From positions 1 through 21,529 of the forward strand of contig CAAEPN010000032.1 in the NCBI GenBank assembly GCA_900757905.1: a stretch of 21,529 nt of DNA, given 5' to 3'. The notes below the pieces were generated by a model. That model was not told the origin of the DNA, made no database searches, and saw nothing but the letters and a program-made list of their open reading frames with translations. Numbering within the stretch: the stretch's first letter is position 1; each line of letters opens with the position of its first letter. Made by a program: the position numbers and the translations under genes. This stretch comes from Clostridia bacterium. Lineage in GTDB: Bacteria > Bacillota > Clostridia > Oscillospirales > CAG-382. Shown piece by piece: positions 1 to 7,412 of the stretch.

Positions 1-357
1 GCCGGCTCCTGGCTTAGCGTCGCCGTCAAAAAAATCCTCGACCGCATCGGCCGCACCGCGCGCTGCGTCATCGACGCCGCGTGCTACGTCCCGGGCCGCA
101 TCGTCTACAACGCCGCCGGCCGTGTTGTTGTTTTTGTAGTCGGTCGCCGTGCCGTTGCCGGTCGTGCTTGTGCCCGAATTCGTGCCTGCGTTGTTTTCCA
201 TGCCGTTACGGGCGCCGGTATCGCCTACCGCGCCTGTGCCGAGGGTATTGTCGTTTGTGCCGGTAGTCGGATTTTTGTCGCCGCATGACGCAAGTACCAT
301 GACCGACATCAGACATAACATGATCAATAAGCTCATTTTTATTTTCTGTATCATCAT
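1..357 (-). CDS. Partial low-complexity lipoprotein (N-terminal 119 residues)
   Basis: The frame is open from an ATG at 357 to the left edge, so the C-terminus is missing. A ribosome binding site (GAAAGGA) lies 7-8 nt upstream of this ATG; a second ATG follows directly. Residues 1-24 form a hydrophobic signal peptide ending in the lipobox LASC, with Cys25 as the likely lipidation site, so the protein should be anchored on the outer face of the membrane. Residues 26-80 are rich in Gly, Thr and Asn (a disordered linker). Residues 83-110 carry DDAAR-type repeats with alternating acidic and Ala/Arg/Val positions that could form an amphipathic helix. I do not recognise a family. The divergent gap to the next gene (358-556) holds an inverted repeat, TGACGT at 384-389 and ACGTCA at 401-406, in the likely 5' leader of this gene. 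The reading frame is well supported; the function is unknown. Confidence 0.75.
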   Translation of the reverse strand, partial: MMIQKIKMSLLIMLCLMSVMVLASCGDKNPTTGTNDNTLGTGAVGDTGARNGMENNAGTNSGTSTTGNGTATDYKNNNTAGGVVDDAARDVARGVDDAARGAADAVEDFFDGDAKPGAG

Positions 358-491
358 TTTTGATTCCTTTCGTTTACTCCAAATGACGTGTTTTTTCCTA
401 ACGTCAGATTTATTTTGGCTCGTTTACAGGCGTAAATACCGGTAAAATCTATCCGATTTGCTTAGGATTTTCTTAAATTTGCAGATTTTTG

Positions 492-520
492 TTGACGTTT
501 TGTCTGTTTTCCTTTATAAT
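492..520 (+). promoter_or_regulatory. Sigma-A promoter of the DUF4153 gene
   Basis: A -35 box TTGACG (492-497) and a consensus -10 box TATAAT (515-520) are separated by 17 bp. They lie 36 nt upstream of the ATG at 557, so the 5' leader would be short. Confidence 0.8.
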
Positions 521-556
521 GAAATTGAAAAATCATTTCAGAAAGGAAGTTTCGCT

Positions 557-2218
557 ATGAAAATCAAAGAAAAGTTTGCAAATTTTACAAAAAGCACCGC
601 TTTGTCCCTCCGACGCTTCCCGATCACCTCTCTGTTTCTCTTGGCTTCCTGTGCAACGGCATTGTTTATGATCATCACCTCCGATGATTTCAAAGCACTA
701 TATAACCTGCTTGGCTGCGAGGGCGTCGGCGTATTTTTGTTCTGGCTCTGCGAGCTGTGGCACGAAAAGAAGAAAAACTCGGAAAAGTACAGTTTTCCGC
801 TTGTGCTTGTTATGTATAGCGCCTGTGCCGCCGTGCTTATTATCGGTTTCATACTACTGTTTTTTGACGCATGGGAAAGCTACGCTATGCTTGCACTATG
901 CGGTATGGCGGCGGTGGCCGTGCTTGTGTCGGTACGCTTGTTAACGCGCGGCGATGAAAACGTGAAAAATGCGGCGCTTCTTATCCGTGCCGTCGTGTTT
1001 GCCTGTGCTGTCGGCGGTATCGTTTGGATTGGCGTAAGCGGCTGTTACGGCGCCTTTTTCGAGCTTATATTAAATGGCGATAATATATCAAAGGGCTTGC
1101 TCAGTATCTTTGTGTTATCCGGAACGCTTGCCGCATTTGTCTTTCTTTCGGGTGTGCCGGCTGTGGAGGAAAAAAGCGAAGCTTTACCGGGAAAAGCCTA
1201 TAAGATCGTGTTTGTGTATGCGGAGCTGCCGATCTTTCTGCTTTTGCTCGGAATACTCTATATTTACCTCATTAAAATCGCGTTTTCCTTTCATTTGCCG
1301 GACGGCGGCATCAACTCCTATGCCATGGCTGCCGACATTCTGTATCTGTTCAACTTATTTGCCGTAAGCGCCTTTGCGCCTGAACAGCCGCTTGCGCGCT
1401 TTTTCCGGCGTTTCGGCGGCATTCTCATTCTTCCGGTACTTGTTATGCAAGGTCTTGCTGTCGGTGTGCGCGTGTACTACTATGGTCTCACCCTGCCGCG
1501 TATGTTTATCTTCTATGTCATGGCGGTGACGCTTGTGTTTGCGCTCGGGTCTTTCTTTAAGACCGGACTTTCCAAAGCGCTCGCTTTTTCGGCGGTTTTG
1601 GCCTTTGTGCTTTCGGTTACGCCGCTCAATGTCATCAATCTGCCGATATGGCAGCAAAGCGCGTCGCTCAAGCAGACGTTAGTCCATAATAGCATGTTCG
1701 AAAATGGAAAGATCGTGCGGAAAGAGGATATTTCTGCCGAAGAAAAGCAAAAGATCACGCAAAGCTACGATTACTTAAGGAGCTATCCCGACCATCTTCC
1801 GGATTGGCTGACAGTGCGTGGTATCAAGGCTAATTTCGGCTTTGAGAGACAGTACGATTATAATGAACGCTTTGAGACATGGTGTAATTACCAAGGCGAT
1901 GCGCTGGAAAACGGTCTTGATATTTCGGATTACAGCTATATCCTGCATGTGAGCGCTTCGGATAGGAATGTGACGAAAGACGGCATGTTTGAATTTAACG
2001 TTACGGACGGCCATAGCTTTACTATCTCAAAGCAAGCCGTCTATGACTATGCAAAAAAAGTGTATGACAAGAATTTTCAGGATGACGATATACTGCTTGA
2101 TCCGTGCGAATTTGCCGAAGGAATCGATTTTGTCTGCGACTCTATCCACTTCGCGCATGACAACGAGACCGGCGATATACGTGACTTGAGCTTTGACGGT
2201 TACCTCCTTTGCCGATAA
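557..2218 (+). CDS. DUF4153 family integral membrane protein
   Basis: The protein has 553 residues from the ATG at 557, which has an AGAAAGGAAG ribosome binding site about 7-8 nt upstream. The frame stays open further upstream to 458, but that extension would cover the promoter. The N-terminus has the RRFPITSLFLL pattern typical of DUF4153. About ten hydrophobic segments follow, then a soluble C-terminal part from about residue 390. Mid-protein patterns such as RVYYYGLTLPR match the family signature of a Tyr-Gly-Leu-Thr then Arg stretch between membrane segments. The family is widespread in Firmicutes and its role is not settled. It is monocistronic as far as can be seen, and I find no clear terminator between it and the next promoter. 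Family call fairly sure; function not assigned. Confidence 0.8.
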   Translation: MKIKEKFANFTKSTALSLRRFPITSLFLLASCATALFMIITSDDFKALYNLLGCEGVGVFLFWLCELWHEKKKNSEKYSFPLVLVMYSACAAVLIIGFILLFFDAWESYAMLALCGMAAVAVLVSVRLLTRGDENVKNAALLIRAVVFACAVGGIVWIGVSGCYGAFFELILNGDNISKGLLSIFVLSGTLAAFVFLSGVPAVEEKSEALPGKAYKIVFVYAELPIFLLLLGILYIYLIKIAFSFHLPDGGINSYAMAADILYLFNLFAVSAFAPEQPLARFFRRFGGILILPVLVMQGLAVGVRVYYYGLTLPRMFIFYVMAVTLVFALGSFFKTGLSKALAFSAVLAFVLSVTPLNVINLPIWQQSASLKQTLVHNSMFENGKIVRKEDISAEEKQKITQSYDYLRSYPDHLPDWLTVRGIKANFGFERQYDYNERFETWCNYQGDALENGLDISDYSYILHVSASDRNVTKDGMFEFNVTDGHSFTISKQAVYDYAKKVYDKNFQDDDILLDPCEFAEGIDFVCDSIHFAHDNETGDIRDLSFDGYLLCR

Positions 2219-2269
2219 AACTCAAAAATATGCATATTCTGACATGGAAACAAAGTGAAAGTTGTCATG

Positions 2270-2300
2270 TTGCACAAAAAGCGCTCTTTATTTTGTGGAA
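2270..2300 (+). promoter_or_regulatory. Candidate operator upstream of first binding-protein gene
   Basis: TTGCACA (2270-2276) and TTTGTGGAA (2292-2300) flank an AT-rich middle; CACAAAA and TTTTGTG inside it form an inverted repeat. The element ends 9 bp before the -35 box. The same outer blocks with the same spacing recur before the two paralogous genes, which is the main reason to call it regulatory. Confidence 0.5.
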
Positions 2301-2309
2301 TATTGCTAC

Positions 2310-2338
2310 TTTACAGACAGACGGATTTGTGGTAAAAT
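2310..2338 (+). promoter_or_regulatory. Sigma-A promoter of first binding-protein gene
   Basis: TTTACA (2310-2315), 17 bp spacer, TAAAAT (2333-2338). The sequence from the -35 to the -10 box resembles the promoter of the next paralog, including TTTGTGGTAAAATA around the -10 box. Confidence 0.75.
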
Positions 2339-2364
2339 ATTCTTATCATTAAAGGAGGCAGATT

Positions 2365-3837
2365 ATGCTTAAAAAAGTACTTACCGCGCTGCTTGTGACC
2401 GGTCTTGTTCTTTCTTTCGCTTCCTGCGGCAAGAAAGACGACAACCCCTCCGGCGGCAATGTTACCCCCACGACAAATCCCACGCAGCAGACCGGAGATA
2501 ACAACACAACCGATATTTCCGATTCTGAGGACATCGATTACGACGCGATCCTTTCCAAGGAACGCTACGATGGCTATGAATACCGCATTCTTGTGCGCAA
2601 GGGCTCGTTAGACAGCCAGTATTTTGAAGAAGCTCAAGAGGATATCGTCGATGACGCTATCTACCGCCGCAACAAGATCGTCGAGGAAAAATACGGTATC
2701 ACCATTACCGCGTCCGAATCCTCCCATTCCAACTACGATACTTCGGCGTTAAACTCCATTTTGGCCGGCGACGACGCTTACGACGTTATTTTCGCACACT
2801 CCCGTGCTGCATTCGCCTATGCCGTTCAGGGCGCAGGCTACAACATTCACGACATTTCGACCATCCACATGGATATGCCGTGGTGGTCGAAAAACATCAA
2901 CGATAACTGTACCGTAAACGGCAAACTGTACGTCCTCGACGGCGACATCTCGGTTTCCGGTCTTTCGAGTGCGATGTGCCTTTTGTTCAACAAGCGTATT
3001 TTTGACGAAAAAGGCTTTGATTATCCGTATGAAATGGTCAAGGACGGCGATTGGACGTTTGACGAATTCGCATACCTTGCCAAAAAGGGCGGCAGCGACC
3101 TCAACGGTGACGGCGTTATGAATCCGGAGGACGACCAGTTCGGTTTCTTTACCTCCGAATGGGCAGCTCCGATCAACATTCTCTATGCCGGCGGTCAGAA
3201 GATTTACGACAAGAACGATGAGGGTGCGTTAGAGCTTACGCTGTATTCCAACAAGACGGTTGAGATCTTCGACGAATTCTTCAGCCTTATGAATAACGAA
3301 GCCTGCTTTTTGCACTTCACCGAGGGCAACATCAACTATTCCGGCCCGGACATCTTCCGGAGTGGTCGCGCTATGATGGCCTCCGGCGGTCTCGGCTCTG
3401 CCCAGGGACTTCGCGACATGGACGACGATTTCGGTGTTATTCCGTACCCGAAATTCGACGAAAACGACGAATATTCCACTGCTATCAACGGCGCTGCACC
3501 GCTTGTTATCATTCCGGTAAGTGTTTCGGATGTCAACCGTACCGGCGCTATCACCGAAGCTCTTGCAGCTTACGGTCACAGAGACGTTATCCCGGCGTTC
3601 TATGAAAAGTCGCTCAAATCCAAATATGCCCGTGACGAAGAATCGGAAGAAATGATGGACCTTATCAAGGACAGCATTATCTACGATATCGGTTATGTGG
3701 CAGGCGGTCCGCTCCAGTCGGTCGGACGCGACCTTTCCAAGACCACCACACGCGATTTCTCGTCGTTCTATGCGGCAAGAGAAAGCTCCGCGAAAAAATC
3801 TGTCGAAGAATTCAACAAGGATTACGGCGGACTTTAA
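2365..3837 (+). CDS. Extracellular solute-binding lipoprotein, tandem paralog 1
   Basis: This 490-residue protein is probably the substrate-binding part of a carbohydrate ABC importer, tethered outside the membrane. The ATG is 6 nt after AAAGGAGG. Residues 1-20 are a signal peptide ending FAS, with Cys21 as the lipidated residue, followed by a Thr/Asn/Asp-rich linker to about residue 55. The rest resembles family 1 solute-binding proteins: a YDGYEYRILVRKG start, an EEKYGI turn, a DVIFAHSR stretch and a KDGDWTFDEFAYLAKK stretch near residues 226-241. An EF-hand-like calcium loop (D245, N247, D249, N253, D256) is followed by DQFGF, a common arrangement in this superfamily. By my count it is about 90% identical to the next gene over the mature domain. 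No permease or ATPase gene is nearby. The substrate cannot be read from the sequence; a sugar or sugar oligomer is most likely. Confidence 0.85.
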   Translation: MLKKVLTALLVTGLVLSFASCGKKDDNPSGGNVTPTTNPTQQTGDNNTTDISDSEDIDYDAILSKERYDGYEYRILVRKGSLDSQYFEEAQEDIVDDAIYRRNKIVEEKYGITITASESSHSNYDTSALNSILAGDDAYDVIFAHSRAAFAYAVQGAGYNIHDISTIHMDMPWWSKNINDNCTVNGKLYVLDGDISVSGLSSAMCLLFNKRIFDEKGFDYPYEMVKDGDWTFDEFAYLAKKGGSDLNGDGVMNPEDDQFGFFTSEWAAPINILYAGGQKIYDKNDEGALELTLYSNKTVEIFDEFFSLMNNEACFLHFTEGNINYSGPDIFRSGRAMMASGGLGSAQGLRDMDDDFGVIPYPKFDENDEYSTAINGAAPLVIIPVSVSDVNRTGAITEALAAYGHRDVIPAFYEKSLKSKYARDEESEEMMDLIKDSIIYDIGYVAGGPLQSVGRDLSKTTTRDFSSFYAARESSAKKSVEEFNKDYGGL

Positions 3838-3858
3838 TCGATAAGTATAAGTATAAAA

Positions 3859-3893
3859 AAGAAGCTGTCGCAGCCGCGACGGCTTCTTTTTTT
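3859..3893 (+). terminator. Intrinsic terminator after paralog 1
   Basis: A stem AAGAAGCTGTCGC / GCGACGGCTTCTT (one T-G pair) closes an AGCC loop and runs into a T-tract. It lies 21 nt after the stop codon, so paralog 1 is its own transcription unit. Further on, GCCGC-GAA-GCGGC (3940-3952) is a small extra hairpin. Confidence 0.85.
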
Positions 3894-3982
3894 GTGCGTC
3901 GGAGCGTTGCCCGTTTTGTTCTGCTAAAAGTAGGGAAATGCCGCGAAGCGGCCTGTGCAAATCAGCTCACGAATTGGTAATG

Positions 3983-4014
3983 TTTCACAAATATTTACTA
4001 AAATATTTGTGAAA
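3983..4014 (+). promoter_or_regulatory. Perfect 32-bp palindrome, candidate operator of paralog 2
   Basis: TTTCACAAATATTT (3983-3996) is followed by ACTA and then the exact reverse complement (4001-4014). It ends 8 bp before the -35 box. It lies upstream of the promoter and lacks a T-tract, so a protein-binding site is more likely than a terminator. It is the most symmetric copy of the element shared by the three paralogs. Confidence 0.6.
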
Positions 4015-4022
4015 TTCGACTA

Positions 4023-4052
4023 TTTACAGACGCGCACAGTTTGTGGTAAAAT
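4023..4052 (+). promoter_or_regulatory. Sigma-A promoter of second binding-protein gene
   Basis: TTTACA (4023-4028), 18 bp spacer, TAAAAT (4047-4052). A four-codon mini-frame (ATG at 4061, stop at 4073-4075) lies in the leader just before the ribosome binding site. Confidence 0.75.
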
Positions 4053-4085
4053 ACTTATACATGAAAAAATGCTAAAAGGAAAAGG

Positions 4086-5561
4086 ATGTGCATTATTAAA
4101 ATGGTCAAAAGACTGCTTGCAGCGCTTCTTGTTGCCGGTACCGTGTTTACGCTTGCCGCCTGCAATAAGGATGACACAAAAACGCCGGATGTAAAACCGG
4201 ATGATAACCCTGTCGTTCAGCCGGATACTCCCGAAACGCCGACCGATGACGCCGATATCGATTATGACGCGATTCTTTCCAAAGAACGCTACGATGGCTA
4301 TAATTACCGCATGCTTGTACGTAAGGGTCAAACAAAGAGCCAGTATTTCGAAGAAGGCCAGGAGGATATCGTCGATGACGCGATCTATCGCCGTAATATG
4401 GCGGTTGAGGAAAAGTACGGTATTACGATCTCCGTGTCCGAATCTTCCAGTGGTAATTACGATACCGACGCGCTCAACTCGATTTTGGCCGGTGACGACG
4501 CTTACGACGTCATCTTTGCTCATTCCCGTGCTGCATTTGCCTATGCCGTTCAGGGCGCAGGCTATAATATCCACGATATTCCCACCATTCACATGGATAT
4601 GCCGTGGTGGTCGAAGAATATCAAAGATAACTGTACTGTAAACGGCAGACTGTACGTTCTCGATGGCGATATCTCGCTGTCCGGTTTAGGAAATGCCATG
4701 TGTTTACTCTTTAACAAGCGCATTTTCGATGAAAAGGGCTTCGATTACCCGTATGAAATGGTAAAAGACGGGGATTGGACGTTTGACGAATTCGCATACC
4801 TTGCCAAAAAGGGCGGCGAGGATCTCAACGGTGACGGCGTCATGAATCCGGAGGACGACCAATTCGGTTTTGTTACGGCTGAATGGGAAGCACCGATCAA
4901 TGTGTTATATGCCGGCGGTCAGAAGATCTACAACATCAACGACGAAGGCGCTGTTGAGTTGACATTATACTCCAACAAGACGGTTGAGATTTTTGACGAA
5001 TTCTTTAGCCTTATGAATAACGAAGCTTGCTTCTTACGTTTCACCGAAGGTAATATCAACTATTCCGGTCCGGACATCTTCCAGAGCGGCCGCGCTATGA
5101 TGGCTTCCGGCGGTCTCGGCTCTGCCCAGGGACTTCGTAACATGGACGACGATTTCGGTATCATTCCGTACCCGAAATTCGATGAAAACGACGAATATTC
5201 CACGGCTGTCAACGGTGTTGCACCGCTTGTTGTTATTCCGATCAGCGTTGGTGATGTCAACCGTACCGGCGCTATTACCGAAGCGCTTGCCGCTTACGGC
5301 CACAGAGACGTTATCCCGGCTTTCTATGAAAAATCGCTCAAATCCAAGTATGCGCGCGATGAGGAATCCGAAGAAATGATGGATCTCATCAAGGACAGCA
5401 TTATCTACGATATGGGTTACGTGGCCGGCGGTACGTTCCAGTCGGTTGGACGTGATATTGCTAAGCTTACCACGCACGACTTCTCCTCGTTCTATGCAGC
5501 AAGAGAAAGCTCCGCAAAGAAATCGGTCGAAGAATTCAACAAGGATTACGGCGGATTTTAA
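4086..5561 (+). CDS. Extracellular solute-binding lipoprotein, tandem paralog 2
   Basis: This is a lipoprotein of the same family as its two neighbours and probably a carbohydrate-binding component of an ABC importer. The start is uncertain. The ATG at 4086 has AAAAGGA 5 nt upstream. The ATG at 4101 aligns with the starts of both paralogs (MVKRLL against MLKKVL and MFKKIL) but has a distant ribosome binding site. From 4086 the protein has 491 residues with a signal peptide ending LAA and lipidated Cys26. A Thr/Pro/Asp-rich linker precedes the binding domain. The EF-hand-like loop DLNGDGVMNPED is kept. Differences from paralog 1 are scattered, about 44 over 434 aligned residues. They cluster somewhat before residue 130, while the C-terminal third is nearly unchanged. 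It has its own promoter and terminator. Confidence 0.85.
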   Translation: MCIIKMVKRLLAALLVAGTVFTLAACNKDDTKTPDVKPDDNPVVQPDTPETPTDDADIDYDAILSKERYDGYNYRMLVRKGQTKSQYFEEGQEDIVDDAIYRRNMAVEEKYGITISVSESSSGNYDTDALNSILAGDDAYDVIFAHSRAAFAYAVQGAGYNIHDIPTIHMDMPWWSKNIKDNCTVNGRLYVLDGDISLSGLGNAMCLLFNKRIFDEKGFDYPYEMVKDGDWTFDEFAYLAKKGGEDLNGDGVMNPEDDQFGFVTAEWEAPINVLYAGGQKIYNINDEGAVELTLYSNKTVEIFDEFFSLMNNEACFLRFTEGNINYSGPDIFQSGRAMMASGGLGSAQGLRNMDDDFGIIPYPKFDENDEYSTAVNGVAPLVVIPISVGDVNRTGAITEALAAYGHRDVIPAFYEKSLKSKYARDEESEEMMDLIKDSIIYDMGYVAGGTFQSVGRDIAKLTTHDFSSFYAARESSAKKSVEEFNKDYGGF

Positions 5562-5609
5562 TAAGAGCTTCCCTTGTACATGAACTGTACATAGTTTTGG
5601 ACAAAAAAT

Positions 5610-5659
5610 GCGCTATGCAAGACATTTTTACAATGTTTTGCATAGCGCCTGTTTTTTTT
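5610..5659 (+). terminator. Strong intrinsic terminator after paralog 2
   Basis: A 17-bp stem with one G-T pair (5610-5626 with 5632-5648) closes a 5-nt loop and is followed by eight T (5652-5659). An A-run precedes the stem. Two TGTACA palindromes lie just upstream (5575-5580 and 5586-5591). Confidence 0.85.
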
Positions 5660-5677
5660 ACCGAATTTTTGTGCAAG

Positions 5678-5708
5678 TTGTACATTTTTAACGTGAATTT
5701 TTGTGAAA
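5678..5708 (+). promoter_or_regulatory. Candidate operator upstream of third binding-protein gene
   Basis: TTGTACA (5678-5684) and TTTGTGAAA (5700-5708) have the same 31-nt outer span as the copy before paralog 1 and sit 8 bp before the -35 box. The left half is more diverged than in the other two copies. Confidence 0.45.
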
Positions 5709-5716
5709 AACACCCC

Positions 5717-5745
5717 TTTACAAGTCTTGAATGCTGTGTTAAAAT
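5717..5745 (+). promoter_or_regulatory. Sigma-A promoter of third binding-protein gene
   Basis: TTTACA (5717-5722), 17 bp spacer, TAAAAT (5740-5745), the same boxes as the other two paralogs. Confidence 0.75.
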
Positions 5746-5773
5746 AATCACATCATGGAAAAGGAGTGAGATC

Positions 5774-7246
5774 ATGTTCAAAAAAATTCTTGCAGCGCTT
5801 CTTGTGGCCGGTACGGTATTGACGCTTACTGCCTGCAACAAGGAGAACACCAAAACGCCGGACAATGATCCGGATACCAAAACGGAACAGCCTTCCGGAA
5901 CCGGTTCGGAAACCGGCACACAGACCGGCACGGAGCCTGATGAGATCGATTACGAATCCGGCCTGTCCACCGAAAAGTACGACGGTTACAATTACCGCAT
6001 TCTCGTCCGTAAGGGCTGGCTTGAGGGACAGTATCAGGAGGAAAGCCAAGAGGATGTTATCGCCGACGCTATCTATCGCCGCAACAAAGAGGTGGAAGAA
6101 CGTTTCGGTATCACCATTTCCGGTTTTGAATCCTCCAGCAACGACTATGAGTTCGACGCGCTCAACTCAATCCTTGCCGGCGACGACGCGTATGACATCA
6201 TTTTTGCACATTCCCGTGCGGCCTTTACCTATGCGGTACAGGGCGCGGCTATGAACATACTCGACATTGACACCATTCACATGGATAAGCCGTGGTGGTC
6301 GAAGAACATCGTAGATAACTGCTCGTTAAACGACCGTTTATACGTGCTTGACGGCGATATTTCCAAGGACGGTCTGTCGGAGGCTATGTGTTTGTTGTTC
6401 AACAAGCGCATTTTCGACGAAAAAGGCTTTGACTATCCGTATGAGATGGTCAAGGACGGCGATTGGACGTTTGATGAATTTGCATATCTTGCCAAAAAGG
6501 GCGGTGCAGACTTAAACGGTGACGGCGTTATCAATCCGGAGGACGACCAATACGGTTTTGTCTGCTTTGAATGGGGCGCACCGATTTCGATCCTCTATAC
6601 CGGCGGTCAGAAGATCTACGACAAAGACGATGAGGGCAAGTTTGCGCTCACGCTGTATTCCAATAAGACAGTGGAAATTTTCGATGAATTCTTCCGCCTT
6701 TTGGGCAACGAAGCCTGCTACATGAGCAACACCAGCAAGCAGGTCTACTATGCCGACATTTTCAAGGGCGGCCGCGCCATGATGGCGAACGGTTCGATTG
6801 GCGACGCGCAGGGACTGCGTAACATGGACGACGATTTCGGCATCATTCCGTATCCGAAATTCGGTTCGGATGACGAATATGCGTCGATCATCAACGGTCA
6901 TGCACCGCTTGCGTTGATTCCGATCACGGTTTCGGATGCAAGCCGCACAGGTGCGATTACGGAAGCGCTTTGCGCTTACGGTTCGAAGTACGTCATCCCG
7001 GCGTTCTATGAAGTTTCACTCAAAACGAAATATGCGCGCGATGAAGAGTCCGAAGAGATGATGGATGTCATCAAAGACAGCATCGTCTATGATATCGGTT
7101 ATGTTGCCGGCGGTCCGCTTCAGTCGGTCGGCCGCGATATTGCCAACATGACGACGCACGATTTCTCGTCGTTCTATGCAGCACGCGAAACCTCCGCTAA
7201 AAAGACTATTGACGAGTTCAACGCGGATTACGGCGGACTGAAATAA
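5774..7246 (+). CDS. Extracellular solute-binding lipoprotein, tandem paralog 3
   Basis: This protein has 490 residues from the ATG at 5774, which follows AAAAGGAG by 8 nt. The frame is open upstream to 5597, but that part covers the terminator and promoter. The signal peptide ends LTA with lipidated Cys21. A linker rich in Gly, Thr and Glu follows (GSETGTQTGTEPD). The binding domain matches the other two paralogs but is clearly the most diverged, at roughly three quarters identity by eye. Changes include SNTSKQVYYADIF in place of the HFTEGNINYSGPDIF stretch, which may line the ligand site. The EF-hand-like loop is kept (DLNGDGVINPED). It probably binds a related but not identical sugar. No transport partner is encoded in the window. 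Confidence 0.85.
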   Translation: MFKKILAALLVAGTVLTLTACNKENTKTPDNDPDTKTEQPSGTGSETGTQTGTEPDEIDYESGLSTEKYDGYNYRILVRKGWLEGQYQEESQEDVIADAIYRRNKEVEERFGITISGFESSSNDYEFDALNSILAGDDAYDIIFAHSRAAFTYAVQGAAMNILDIDTIHMDKPWWSKNIVDNCSLNDRLYVLDGDISKDGLSEAMCLLFNKRIFDEKGFDYPYEMVKDGDWTFDEFAYLAKKGGADLNGDGVINPEDDQYGFVCFEWGAPISILYTGGQKIYDKDDEGKFALTLYSNKTVEIFDEFFRLLGNEACYMSNTSKQVYYADIFKGGRAMMANGSIGDAQGLRNMDDDFGIIPYPKFGSDDEYASIINGHAPLALIPITVSDASRTGAITEALCAYGSKYVIPAFYEVSLKTKYARDEESEEMMDVIKDSIVYDIGYVAGGPLQSVGRDIANMTTHDFSSFYAARETSAKKTIDEFNADYGGLK

Positions 7247-7249
7247 GAA

Positions 7250-7287
7250 TTTTGCCCCTCTTTTCTTGAAAGAAAAGAGGGGCAAAA
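7250..7287. repeat. 38-nt perfect inverted repeat just after paralog 3
   Basis: Eighteen bases (7250-7267) are repeated as an exact reverse complement (7270-7287) around a 2-nt centre. It starts 3 nt after the stop codon. A-runs, not T-runs, follow on both strands, so it is not a classical intrinsic terminator. It may be an mRNA 3'-end stabilising hairpin. Confidence 0.6.
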
Positions 7288-7305
7288 GAACTTTAATACT
7301 TTGAT

Positions 7306-7382
7306 TTTGTTATTTCGCGAGATAACGCAGCTTGGGACAGTTCAAACCGTTTTACGCGTAATCACACCGCCGTCTCGGCGGA
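7306..7382 (+). repeat. 77-nt direct repeat, copy 1
   Basis: This stretch is repeated at 7413-7489 with three substitutions. It contains a hairpin CCGCC-GTCTC-GGCGG at its end and a second possible stem at its start (GTTAT and ATAAC around TCGCGA). No reading frame explains it. The orientation given follows the downstream terminator and is a guess. Confidence 0.8.
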
Positions 7383-7412
7383 AAAGTAAGTAAAAGGCCG
7401 CGGATGTTGCAG

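Noticed and set aside
458..556. Upstream extension of the DUF4153 frame
   Set aside because: It covers the promoter boxes and the ribosome binding site of the ATG at 557.
2219..2269. Terminator after the DUF4153 gene
   Set aside because: Only a short ATATGCATAT palindrome is seen, without a GC stem or T-tract.
3229..3960. Minus-strand 243-codon frame antisense to paralog 1, with similar frames opposite paralogs 2 and 3
   Set aside because: They mirror the codon pattern of the plus-strand genes, have no ribosome binding site, and the sequence (many Arg, Val, Asp-Ile runs) is typical of antisense shadows.
5536..5931. Minus-strand 131-codon frame across the paralog 2-3 gap
   Set aside because: It crosses a strong terminator and promoter and has no family resemblance.
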